From contig JBGTDX010000146.1 of assembly GCA_041748075.1 (NCBI GenBank), forward strand, positions 1 through 64,000: a stretch of DNA of 64,000 nucleotides, in the 5' to 3' direction. Both the position numbers and the translations under genes were made by a program. This DNA comes from JBGSYJ01 sp041748075. Its GTDB lineage: Bacteria > Acidobacteriota > Thermoanaerobaculia > Gp7-AA8. The notes beneath the pieces were generated by a model that saw only the letters and a list, made by a program, of their open reading frames with translations, was not told where the DNA came from and did no database searches. Shown here one piece after another: positions 17,686 through 25,980 of this stretch; the stretch's first letter is position 1, and each line of letters opens with the position of its first letter.

Positions 17686-18300
17686 TCAACGCAGATCGAT
17701 TCTGATCCTCACGATCCGATCCAGAATGTGTGTCAGCTGAAAAGCGAATGATCCGCCATCCTCGAGCTGGCCGTCTGCCGAGATGATGATCTTGTGATCG
17801 CCGTCGCGGGGGTGCAGCGTCTCGTGGAACCGGGTGGTCACACCGCGCCATGGCCTGAGCGATTCGAGCTCGTCCATCGTCAGAACTCCATCAGCCGCCG
17901 CCGCATGGAACGCCGCAGACCGTACGAACCAGATCGGAGTGCCCGCCGAGTTGAATACGGCAAGCCGCGGGAACGTACCCAGCGGAGCGTCCGGCTCGAT
18001 CAGAAGGAACCCGTTCATCAACAGGGGACAGGCGAATGCGCCTGGCCCCGACGGACCGGGAAAGTCAAAAAACTGCAGCAGATTGAATGTCGGAGGGACG
18101 CACTCAGGGGCGCGGTAGAACGGAATTGCGACCCAGCCGTCGCTTTCCAGGATCTGGAAACCCACGCGTGCATAAAAGGGCGGTCCGGGATCCTCTGCGG
18201 GCATTTCCAGACGAACCAGCCCCTGGGCCTGGAGCTCAGGCGCCATACCGAAGAAAAGAAACGACGACGCAGCCAGGACAAAAGCAGCTTTCTCGAACAT
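17686..18300 (-). CDS. Secreted hypothetical protein
   Basis: 204 residues with a clear signal peptide (MFEKAAFVLAASSFLFFGMAP, cleavage probably after QAQ). The mature part is rich in Phe, Pro and aromatic strands (GFLLIEPDAPLGTFPRLAVF, WRGVTTRFHETLHPRDGDHK) and looks like a compact beta domain. The later VLTMDELESL stretch and HKIIISADGQLEDGGSFAFQL suggest surface-exposed beta strands. I do not recognise a family. ATG 18300 places the signal peptide at the N-terminus; upstream codons give no plausible extension. It diverges from the BTAD regulator gene with 115 nt between them, so co-regulation is possible. Confidence 0.75.
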   Translation of the reverse strand: MFEKAAFVLAASSFLFFGMAPELQAQGLVRLEMPAEDPGPPFYARVGFQILESDGWVAIPFYRAPECVPPTFNLLQFFDFPGPSGPGAFACPLLMNGFLLIEPDAPLGTFPRLAVFNSAGTPIWFVRSAAFHAAAADGVLTMDELESLRPWRGVTTRFHETLHPRDGDHKIIISADGQLEDGGSFAFQLTHILDRIVRIRIDLR

Positions 18301-18415
18301 ACAGTCTCCTCGAAGATTTTTTCGGCGTGCGCTTGATTGCGCCTGCTGTGAGGGAATGTAGGCAGGCAGTGTGACGTCGCCGTCACCCCGGCGTGATCTG
18401 GGGATCGCGGTTAGA

Positions 18416-20863
18416 ATGCAGGCCCCGACGATGATTCTGCTGCGTATTCTCGGAGGACTGGAGCTCGAGGGGCCGGATGGCCGCGAGATCACTAGGGTTC
18501 TTGCACAGCCGAAGCGGATCGCACTGCTCGTCTACCTGGCTCTCGCAGGCTCGTTCGTCCGGCGCGACACGCTCCTCGGACTCTTCTGGCCTGAGTCGGA
18601 CACTGCTCGCGCCCGCGGTGCGCTCCGTCAGGCAGTCCGTTTCCTCCGGCAGCATCTGGGTGAAGAGACCGTAGTCAACCGAGGAGAGGAAGAGATCGCG
18701 ATCGCGGAGGGTGTAGTGTCGTGTGACGCGGTTGCCTTCCGGGACGCACTGGCGCGAGGTGACCAGTCCGCTGCCGTTGCGATCCATCGCGGCGAGCTCC
18801 TTCCGGGCTTCTATCTCGCGGATGCGCCGGAGCTCGAGCGGTGGCTCGAGACCGAGCGCGCGCAGTTCCTTCGAGACGCTTCCTCTGCGGCAATCCAGCT
18901 CGTGGCACACGCGGTGTCGAACGAAGACGGCGCGGCGGCGATCGACTTCGCGCATCAGGCTCTGCGATGGTCCGGCGACGACGAGCTCGTCATTCGCCGG
19001 CTGATGGCGACGCTCGATTCGGTGGAGACGCGGACGGCGGCGCTTCAGCTGTACAACGACTTCGCGAAGAGAATGCAGAGTGAGTTCGGGCTCGATCCAG
19101 CGCACGAGACGCAGCTGCTCGCGGAGAGTATCCGAAAGCAGGACCGGAAGCCGCTGGAAGCCGTCGAGCGGAAAGTCGCCGGTAATGCCCCGGCCTCGAG
19201 TGCCGGGCTACTCGATCCGCGACGGATTCTCGTGCTGCAGCTCGAGAATCGCACCGGCGATCCGCGTCTCGATCACATCGGAAGCATGACTGCCGACTGG
19301 ATCATTCAGGGACTTTCGGAGGTCGCCGGCTTCGAAGTGGTGTCCCACACCGCGGTGCTGTCCAGCAGCCGGTATTTCGAGCGGACGACCAGCGGCGAAG
19401 AAAAGCTTCGCGCGATGGCGATCGATCAGAGAGCCGGCACCGTTGTGTCCGGCGTCTACTACACGATCGACGAAGAGAACCTGCAGTTTCATGTACGGAT
19501 CACGGAGGCAGGGAGCGGGACGGTGCGGTTCGCGCCGCCGCCGGTGTCTGCGCCGAGGATGGCGCCGCTCCCTGCTATCGAGGCGTTGCGCGAGCAGGTT
19601 CGAGGCATCCTCGCGCCCGCGCTGGCCGAACGCGTCACCCATCCCGCCGCCGCGAGTCCGCCGAAGTACGAAGCCTACCGACACTACGTCGAAGGGATCG
19701 AGCTCTTCATACAGGGAAACTGGAGTGGGGCGCTCGAGCGACTCGAACAGGCGGCAGCGACCGATTCCGGTTACGTGCTTCCGCTGCTCGTGTCGGCTAT
19801 TACGCGATGGAACCGCGGCGAGCTTGCGGAGGCGGAGACGCTCTGCGCGAGAGTAGCCGCGCGCCGCGAGACGCTCCGGCCGTTTGAAGGAGCATTGCTC
19901 GACATGGTTCAGGCGTGGCTGCGGGGGGACTGGGTTGCGGCGCGGGAAGCCACGCGGCGGCAGGCGCAGCTTGCACCCGGATCGATTGCGAACTTCGGGG
20001 TCGCGGAGGAATCGCGTCGCCTGAACCGTCCGCTCGAGGCCCTCGGAATTCTCGAGGCAATGGATCCCGCGCGGGGTGAAATGCGAGGCTGGATCTTCTA
20101 CTGGCTCGAGCTGACGATCGCGCTTCACATGCTCGGGCGTCATCCTGAAGAGCTCGAGGCTGCCACTCGGGCCCGCGAGCTCTTCCCCGAGGATCCGTCC
20201 GTTCTGCTCATGGAGGTAAGGGCGTGTGCCGCGATCGGTCAGGTTGCGTACGTTCATCGCCTGATCGACGAGCGGCTCTCACTCGCGCAGCCGCGCTACC
20301 CTGACGCCGCCGCCTTGATGCGTGAGGCTGCGCTCGAGCTGCGCGCGCACGGCTTCATGGAACCTGCAGAGGTTCTGTTCAGGCGGAGCCTCGAGTGGTA
20401 CTCCGGAGGTGCGAGCGGCGATGACTCACTCATGCGGCGCAGGGCCATTGCGCGCGCTCTCTACGACGCGGAACGGTGGGACGATGCGCGAGAGGAGTTC
20501 ACCGCGATCGTTGCGGCGAAGAGCTCCGACGCGTCTCCTGACACAGTTCATCATGCGCAACTTCAGACTCATCTCGACCTCGGCTACCTCGGTGCGCTCG
20601 CGGTCCGGGCTGACGACCGGACGGAGGCAATGCGGATCGACGCTCAGCTGGCCGCCATGAAATCCCGTTATCTCTATGGCCGAAATACCTGGTGGCGCGC
20701 GGCGATGGCAGCGCTCGCCGGCGAACGCGATCGCGCGACGTCGCTCCTCCGCCAGTCGTTCTCCGAAGGAATGCCGATGGAGATTGCCCTCCATGCTGAC
20801 ACTCACTTCGAAGGGCTCCGCGGGTATGAACCCTGGGAACAGCTCATGCGCCCGCGCGGCTGA
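18416..20863 (+). CDS. BTAD/SARP-type transcriptional regulator fused to TolB-like and TPR regions
   Basis: 815 residues. The N-terminus is an OmpR/PhoB-like winged helix (LRILGGLELEGPDGREITR; RRDTLLGLFWPESDTARARGALRQAVRFLRQ, residues about 5-95), then a bacterial transcriptional activation domain (about 100-245, with the typical GELLPGFYLADAPELERWLE and FAKRMQSEFGLDPAHET). Next comes a TolB-like amino-terminal type domain (about 262-400, ILVLQLENRTGDPRLDHIGSMTADWI) and TPR-like helices to the end. The combination resembles SARP and CadC-type regulators of Acidobacteriota and Gemmatimonadota. ATG 18416 is chosen over the GTG at 18371; ATG 18431 is an alternative. No nucleotide-binding motif is seen, so it is not a LuxR-type MalT ATPase. 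Confidence 0.88.
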   Translation: MQAPTMILLRILGGLELEGPDGREITRVLAQPKRIALLVYLALAGSFVRRDTLLGLFWPESDTARARGALRQAVRFLRQHLGEETVVNRGEEEIAIAEGVVSCDAVAFRDALARGDQSAAVAIHRGELLPGFYLADAPELERWLETERAQFLRDASSAAIQLVAHAVSNEDGAAAIDFAHQALRWSGDDELVIRRLMATLDSVETRTAALQLYNDFAKRMQSEFGLDPAHETQLLAESIRKQDRKPLEAVERKVAGNAPASSAGLLDPRRILVLQLENRTGDPRLDHIGSMTADWIIQGLSEVAGFEVVSHTAVLSSSRYFERTTSGEEKLRAMAIDQRAGTVVSGVYYTIDEENLQFHVRITEAGSGTVRFAPPPVSAPRMAPLPAIEALREQVRGILAPALAERVTHPAAASPPKYEAYRHYVEGIELFIQGNWSGALERLEQAAATDSGYVLPLLVSAITRWNRGELAEAETLCARVAARRETLRPFEGALLDMVQAWLRGDWVAAREATRRQAQLAPGSIANFGVAEESRRLNRPLEALGILEAMDPARGEMRGWIFYWLELTIALHMLGRHPEELEAATRARELFPEDPSVLLMEVRACAAIGQVAYVHRLIDERLSLAQPRYPDAAALMREAALELRAHGFMEPAEVLFRRSLEWYSGGASGDDSLMRRRAIARALYDAERWDDAREEFTAIVAAKSSDASPDTVHHAQLQTHLDLGYLGALAVRADDRTEAMRIDAQLAAMKSRYLYGRNTWWRAAMAALAGERDRATSLLRQSFSEGMPMEIALHADTHFEGLRGYEPWEQLMRPRG

Positions 20864-20872
20864 GGGGATGCG

Positions 20873-21000
20873 TGCCTCGCGCCGGAGGCGCGGCAGAGGG
20901 TAGCCGGTGGCAAGCGCAGCGCAGCCACCGGTATCGATGTACGAAACTTCTCCGCCCCAGCGGGGCGGCAGAACCTGGTCGGATCTGGCACCCCTACTCG
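20873..21000. repeat. Composite palindromic repeat, GGTAGCCGGTGGC family (copy 2)
   Basis: Contains CTCGCGCCGGAGGCGCGGCA, then GGTAGCCGGTGGCAAGCGCA and GCGCAGCCACCGG, then CGCCCCAGCGGGGCGGCAG and GGTCGGATCTGGCACCCCT. The last part is the reverse complement of the centre of copy 1, so the element was inserted or assembled in different arrangements. Confidence 0.8.
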
Positions 21001-21148
21001 GACCCGTCGCCGATCGAGAATGTGTCGCGCGACGGCCGTTCAGGAGATACAATCGAGCTACAGCATCAAGTGTTTCGCGTAATCAGCCGTTGGATCTTCG
21101 AAGGACGATGAGGGCGGAGCTGCCGCCACCGAGCATAAGGAGCCTGTG

Positions 21149-22849
21149 ATGAAAACGCGTCTCGCATTTCCGGTCCTGGCTACCCTCTTTTTCGCATCCT
21201 CCCTCTCGCTTGCGGCCAGTGAGGCTGTCGTGCTCGACACCGACGGTCTGCGACTCGCACGCGTCGACCTGACCAGCGGCAAGGTCCTCGCGAGCCTCAC
21301 CCTCCCGGTCGGCGCCGACAGTGTCGTCAGATCGCCTGACGGAAGCCGGCTGGTCATCCTCTTCCGCGGGGAGGGAAAGGAGACCTTCTGGACCGGTACC
21401 TTCCTCCCGACCACCAGGTCATCAGCAATGGTCGTCGACAGCGCCACACTCGAAGCGGAAGGAACGGTCGAACTGGCGTGGGCGGTCGGCAATCGCGGCT
21501 TCGCCGCTGATGGCTCGCTGCTCGTGCTCGCGCCCGGAGTGCAGACACGTAAGCCGGCCGAGACGAAAAACGGAGAGCTGATTCGTTTCAACATCACGGA
21601 TCCGGGGAAGGCAACACGCCTCCCCCTCGGCCGTCCGGCGAGCGTCTTCGGTATCTCCCCTGACGAGAAGGTCGGAATCCTCTTCTTCCCCGCCGCCCCC
21701 AAAGCGAGTCCCGCGCGAAAGGCGGAGATCCGTTTCGTCGACCTCACCACCATGGAGCAGGTCGGGAGCGTCACGCTCGACGGCGAGCCGGATGAGCCGG
21801 TCGCCTTCCCGTCCGGCTCGAACCTCTACGTGCTCGACCGGGGCACTGGAAGAAACCCCGGGAAGCTGCACGTAGTGTCGATCGACAAGCGTGCAGTCGC
21901 CGGGACGCTGGAGCTTGGGGCGTTCCCCATCATCGGCGGGATGGACCCCGAGTCCGGCACTCTTTTCGTTCTCAATGTTGCGCCGAAGGCGAAGGGAGAC
22001 CGGAGCGTAACCGGTGAGCTGCACGTGATCCGCGGAACGGATATCGCTGCGACGATCCAGCTCGGCCACTCGGGCCAGGCGATGCGTCTGTCGAATGACA
22101 GGAAGCGCGCCTTCATTAGCGGGGGAGTCGGCTTTTCGATTGTCGATCTCGAATCAGCCCGTGCGGACTCGCTGACGATCGGCGGATCCGCAGCCGACAT
22201 TCTCGTCGCACCTGATGAGCGGAGTGCCGTCGTTTATCATCGCGGCCCCGACTGGTGTTGCAACGCTACGGTCCTCGATCTGGAGAACGGCAAGGCATTC
22301 GAGACCTTCCAGACCGGCAGCAAGGGGGCACGCATCGTCCAGGCGCTCGAAGCGGCAGCCGCGTCGATCAGCTCCTATCAATCGGCGAAGTCTGCGGCGG
22401 CCAGGAGCGGGGCGAACTCCTTCAGCTATACGGTCTACACGCCGCGGGCGGGAGAGAAGGCACGCGGGCCGCTCGCCTTCGCCCCTGACGGCACCCACGC
22501 GTACGCGCTCGATACGCAGACCAACGATGCCACGGTGATCGACATCGCCACCGGCAAGCGGAGCGCAAACCTCGGAGTTGCTTCCGGCGGCGAGGAGCTC
22601 GTACCGCTCGGCGACGGACGGGTGATCGCCGTTGTCGCTGCCGGAGGCATTGACCTGATCGATACGGCAGAGCAGAAGCTCCTCCCCCGGGTCGACCTGG
22701 GGGGCAACATCGTCGACTTCGTCATGACTCCCGATCGCCGTCACGCTGTCGCAGTGAGCCGCGGCCTTCTCGTCACACTCGATGAGAAGGGAACGGTGGT
22801 CTCGCGCATTACGACATTCAAACGACCGGTTCAGTTGCTCTTTCCGTGA
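21149..22849 (+). CDS. Exported beta-propeller (YVTN-like) protein
   Basis: 566 residues with a signal peptide (MKTRLAFPVLATLFFASSLS, then LAASEA). The rest consists of repeated four-strand blades, each with a pattern like VDLTSGKVLASLTLPVGADSVVRSPDG (about 24-65), VDSATLEAEGTVELAW, FVDLTTMEQVGSVTLDGEPD, VVSIDKRAVAGTLELG and TVIDIATGKRSANLGV. This is typical of YVTN/cytochrome-cd1-like propellers that act as periplasmic scaffolds. No haem-binding CxxCH is present, so it is not an enzyme of the cd1 class. ATG 21149 has AAGGAG 7 nt upstream. A surface or binding role is likely; the ligand is unknown. Confidence 0.8.
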   Translation: MKTRLAFPVLATLFFASSLSLAASEAVVLDTDGLRLARVDLTSGKVLASLTLPVGADSVVRSPDGSRLVILFRGEGKETFWTGTFLPTTRSSAMVVDSATLEAEGTVELAWAVGNRGFAADGSLLVLAPGVQTRKPAETKNGELIRFNITDPGKATRLPLGRPASVFGISPDEKVGILFFPAAPKASPARKAEIRFVDLTTMEQVGSVTLDGEPDEPVAFPSGSNLYVLDRGTGRNPGKLHVVSIDKRAVAGTLELGAFPIIGGMDPESGTLFVLNVAPKAKGDRSVTGELHVIRGTDIAATIQLGHSGQAMRLSNDRKRAFISGGVGFSIVDLESARADSLTIGGSAADILVAPDERSAVVYHRGPDWCCNATVLDLENGKAFETFQTGSKGARIVQALEAAAASISSYQSAKSAAARSGANSFSYTVYTPRAGEKARGPLAFAPDGTHAYALDTQTNDATVIDIATGKRSANLGVASGGEELVPLGDGRVIAVVAAGGIDLIDTAEQKLLPRVDLGGNIVDFVMTPDRRHAVAVSRGLLVTLDEKGTVVSRITTFKRPVQLLFP

Positions 22850-22920
22850 GCCTTTTTCCGCTCTCACGCAGGCGGTCGGACACTCTCTCGATTGTCCTCC
22901 GCCTGTCGGATCCCTATCGC

Positions 22921-23012
22921 TGCAATTGAGAATTGAGAATTGAGAATTCAGAAAGGAGGACCGGGCATCGATTCACCCCTTCTGAATTCTGAATTCTAAA
23001 TTCTCAATTGCA
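22921..23012. repeat. Heptamer inverted-repeat element (copy 2)
   Basis: The left arm is TGCAA followed by TTGAGAA three times and TTCAGAA. The right arm is TTCTGAA twice, TTCTAAA, TTCTCAA and TTGCA. The arms are almost perfect complements around about 33 nt of GC-richer sequence. Confidence 0.85.
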
Positions 23013-23097
23013 GTTCTGCCCGTTCCCTCTCGCTTGAAGCATTCCCTCGCCAATGTGATAGAAAGGCTCCTTCCACATCACATCGAGAGGAGTGAGA

Positions 23098-24630
23098 GTG
23101 GCAGAAACCCGAAGTCAGTGGAGCTCCCGCGCCGGGTTCATCCTCGCCGCCTCGGGTTCGGCAATCGGGCTCGGAAACATTGTCTTCTTCGGCGCGAATG
23201 CCTACGCATTCGGCGCAGGTGCCTTCTACTTCCCCTACCTCATCGCCCTGATCCTGATCGGCGTTCCTGTGCTGATTGCGGAGCTCGGCCTCGGCAGCGT
23301 CACGCGGAAATCCTTCCCCGCTTCTCTGCACGCCATCGGAGGCCGATGGGGTGAGTTCATCGGCTGGTGGGGAATCCTCAACGCCGCGTTCATCACCATG
23401 TACTACGTGACGATCCTGGCGTGGGTCTGCGGTATGTTCATCGGCTCGTTCGGCCCGTTGTGGTCGGCGGCCACCGACGTCCCCGCCTTCGCGATCGACG
23501 ACATGGCCAATCCGACCGGCTTCTTCTTCCGGATGATCTCGTCATGGCCCGTCCTGGCGCTGGTCGCCTTCGTCTGGATGCTCAACGTCATCATCGTTCG
23601 CCGCGGCGTGGAAACGATCGAGCAGGTGGTCAAGGTGTTCGTCCCCCTGATGTGGGTCTTCATGATCGTTCTCATCATCCGAGGCGTGACGCTCCCTCAC
23701 GGAGAGGACGGCGTGTACCTCCTTTTCACGCCCGACTTCTCGATCATGGGCAATCCGGAGGTATGGCGCGGAGCGGCCAGCCAGATATTCTTCAGCCTGA
23801 CGCTCGGTTTCGGCGTGATGACCGCGTACGCGTCCTATCTTCCGCGGAAGTCCGATCAGGTCAACAACGGCATGATCATCGCGTGCCTCAACTGCGGCTT
23901 CGAGTTCATCGCCGGAATCGCCATCTTCTCGATCCTCTTCACCTTCGCCATCGTTCCGCGGGCCTCGACGATCGCCATGATGTTCTTCGTCGTCCCCCAC
24001 GGCATCGCGGCCATGCCTTGGGGCGTGATGATCTTCGGACTCCTCTTCTTCCTCCTTCTGCTCATGGCCGGCCTCACCTCGTCGATCTCGCTGGTCGAGG
24101 GCATCGTCACGGCTATGATCGACAAGTTCGGCTGGAAGCGCCGCAGTACCCTCTTCGTCGCCGGAGCGGTCGGCCTCTTTGGCAGCCTCGTCTTCGCCAT
24201 GCCGGTCGTGATCGACAGGGGCCTTACAAGCAACGGCACGTTCGGCCTCAGCATGCTCGACCTCATCGATCACTGGGCCTTCGGTTACGGCCTGCTGATC
24301 GTCGGCCTGATCGAGTGTCTCCTCATCGGCTGGAAGCTGCCGGTGTCCCGTCTGCGGGAAGCGCTCAACGAGTATGGTCCGGTGAAGCTGCCGCGCCAGT
24401 TCGACTGGCTGATCAAGTACATCATTCCCTTCGGGCTGATCCTCATCCTCGGCTCGTCCGCTCTCGAAGAAATCCGCGGCGGGATCTATGGCCATGACAT
24501 GCAGCTGGATTTCGGGGCGGCGCTCCCCATCGCCGCCTTCGCCGTCTGGCTGCTTGGAACGATCCTGATGGCGTTCTGGCTCACCGTCAGGCAGCCTGCA
24601 AGCCATGTCACGGGAGGCGACCATGCGTGA
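23098..24630 (+). CDS. Sodium-dependent transporter of the neurotransmitter:sodium symporter (SNF) family
   Basis: Inner-membrane secondary transporter that couples sodium entry to uptake of an amino-acid-like substrate, 510 residues. The N-terminal signature SSRAGFILAASGSAIGLGNIVFFG covers the unwound first helix, where most family members have GLGN-[IV]-WRFP; here the WRFP is replaced by VFFG. About 12 hydrophobic segments follow, with the conserved TLGFG-like stretch SLTLGFGVMTAYASYLP in helix 6 and the SSISLVEG segment of helix 8. GTG 23098 is chosen because GAGGAG lies 6 nt before it. The next gene overlaps its end by 8 nt, which suggests a functional pair. Confidence 0.93.
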   Translation: MAETRSQWSSRAGFILAASGSAIGLGNIVFFGANAYAFGAGAFYFPYLIALILIGVPVLIAELGLGSVTRKSFPASLHAIGGRWGEFIGWWGILNAAFITMYYVTILAWVCGMFIGSFGPLWSAATDVPAFAIDDMANPTGFFFRMISSWPVLALVAFVWMLNVIIVRRGVETIEQVVKVFVPLMWVFMIVLIIRGVTLPHGEDGVYLLFTPDFSIMGNPEVWRGAASQIFFSLTLGFGVMTAYASYLPRKSDQVNNGMIIACLNCGFEFIAGIAIFSILFTFAIVPRASTIAMMFFVVPHGIAAMPWGVMIFGLLFFLLLLMAGLTSSISLVEGIVTAMIDKFGWKRRSTLFVAGAVGLFGSLVFAMPVVIDRGLTSNGTFGLSMLDLIDHWAFGYGLLIVGLIECLLIGWKLPVSRLREALNEYGPVKLPRQFDWLIKYIIPFGLILILGSSALEEIRGGIYGHDMQLDFGAALPIAAFAVWLLGTILMAFWLTVRQPASHVTGGDHA

Positions 24631-25090
24631 GCTGATTCGCCTGTCGGTCCTGACACTCTTCCTGGCGGCGCTCCCGTCGCCGGCCGCGGCGCAGTCGATC
24701 GAGCTCGAGGAGCAGTATCCGCTGAGGCAGCAGCCCCAGAGGCTGGTCGTGCTGCAGGATGCGCGGCCGCTGCCGGGAGCCCTGGTCACGGCGCGCTACC
24801 GTCCCAACAGCCAGACTACCTTCAGCGAGACCCTCGCTCCGACCGACAGCGCCGGAAGTGTCATCTGGACGCCCCGGGACGCCGGTATCGTCACTCTGGA
24901 AGCGCGCGCATCCGCCGCCGACGAGACGCCGATCGCGACCCTCGACGTCGCCGTCCGGTTCGAGCGGTTTCCGCCTGCAGGACTGGCCATCATGATCTTC
25001 GCCGCCCTCCTTCTGTTCGGAGGCGCCGCCTTCGGCATGACCATGCTGCTGCGCGGCCCGCTTCCGGAGGACGAGCCGCCGAGCACATGA
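24623..25090 (+). CDS. Small exported, C-terminally anchored beta-sandwich-like protein
   Basis: 155 residues starting at ATG 24623 (GGGAGG 5 nt upstream), overlapping the symporter stop. A signal peptide (MRELIRLSVLTLFLAALPSP) precedes a predicted periplasmic domain of about 95 residues (QRLVVLQDARPLPGALVTARYRPN resembles the start of carboxypeptidase-regulatory or DUF4198-type folds). A C-terminal membrane helix (PAGLAIMIFAALLLFGGAAFGMTMLL) ends in a short acidic tail. The overlap with the symporter suggests they are translated together, so this may be an accessory subunit. No family assignment is secure. Confidence 0.75.
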   Translation: MRELIRLSVLTLFLAALPSPAAAQSIELEEQYPLRQQPQRLVVLQDARPLPGALVTARYRPNSQTTFSETLAPTDSAGSVIWTPRDAGIVTLEARASAADETPIATLDVAVRFERFPPAGLAIMIFAALLLFGGAAFGMTMLLRGPLPEDEPPST

Positions 25091-25100
25091 CTGAGCGGTA

Positions 25101-25177
25101 AATTGAGAATTGAGAATTCAGAATTCAGAAAGGGCTGAATCGAGGCCGGTCCTTTTCTGAATTCTGAATTTTCAATT
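25101..25177. repeat. Heptamer inverted-repeat element (copy 3)
   Basis: Left arm: TTGAGAA twice, TTCAGAA twice. Right arm: TTCTGAA, TTCTGAA, TTTTCAA, TT. It lies between convergent genes. Confidence 0.85.
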
Positions 25178-25195
25178 GTGGCAGGGGCGCTCCTG

Positions 25196-25672
25196 TCAAC
25201 CCCGCCGCGCGGCCTCGATGGTGGCAATATCGATTTTTTTCATCGGCATCATCGCTTCGAAAGCACGCCTTGCCTCATCGCCACCAGCCGCGAGCGCGTC
25301 GGTCAGCGCGCGCGGGGTGATCTGCCAGGAGAGGCCCCAGCGGTCCTTGCACCAACCACATTGGCTTTCCTCACCCCCATTGGTGACGATCGCATTCCAG
25401 TAGCGGTCGGTCTCTTCCTGATTGTCCGTCGCAATCTGGAACGAAAAGGCCTCGCTGTGCCTGAACTCCGGGCCGCCGTTGAGACCGAGGCAGGGAATGC
25501 CCAGAACGGTGAACTCTACTGTCAGCACATCGCCCTTCTTGCCGCCCGGGTAATCACCGGGCGCCTCGTGAACAGCGGTCACTTCACTATTCGGAAAAGT
25601 GGCGGCGTAGAAGCGCGCCGCTTCGGCCGCATCTTTGTCGAACCAGAGACAAATCGTGTTCTTCGGCTTCAT
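25196..25672 (-). CDS. VOC-superfamily protein (PhnB-like, 3-demethylubiquinone methyltransferase fold)
   Basis: 158 residues. It starts with NTICLWFDKDAAEAARFYAATFPNSEVTAV and has GKKGDVLTVEFTVLGIPCLGLNGGPEF and GGEESQCGWCKDRWGLSWQI. This is the single-domain PhnB/glyoxalase-like pattern, with tandem beta-alpha-beta-beta-beta modules. The enzymatic activity of this subgroup is usually unknown. ATG 25672 starts the conserved region; an upstream ATG at 25714 would add an unlike tail. It lies convergent with the symporter pair, with only a heptamer element between. Confidence 0.88.
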   Translation of the reverse strand: MKPKNTICLWFDKDAAEAARFYAATFPNSEVTAVHEAPGDYPGGKKGDVLTVEFTVLGIPCLGLNGGPEFRHSEAFSFQIATDNQEETDRYWNAIVTNGGEESQCGWCKDRWGLSWQITPRALTDALAAGGDEARRAFEAMMPMKKIDIATIEAARRG

Positions 25673-25980
25673 ATTCGTATACTCCCCCTCGAGCTCGATC
25701 AGGTTGAACGCCACGGTTTCCTCGGGGGCCGTCTCGGGCCGATAGGAGACTCATCACCGAGCGGACGTCATCGCCCGGCATCCGCTACGTGGCCTCGGAG
25801 TGTATGCAAGTTTCGGACGCGAGGAGAGCTGACGGGCACACCCACACGTTTCGGAGCCCACCTCGCACCCCACGGATGAGTTGCTGTCATCGGACTCTCT
25901 ATTCCCGATTTTCAACATTCTTCAGCGATGGCCATTCGGGGCCCGGCGCTTGCAATGATGCGCGAAGAGAGAGGTGACCC
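25673..25980. other. Gene-free intergenic stretch
   Basis: 308 nt between divergent genes. It must carry promoters for the VOC protein and the duplicated-domain protein, but I see no clear -35/-10 pair, hairpin or repeat. Confidence 0.4.

Noticed and set aside
23542..24789. Long minus-strand frame (415 codons) opposite the SNF symporter
   Set aside because: The translation is a run of Asp, Glu, His and Arg without any motif, a typical reverse-frame artefact of a membrane protein gene.
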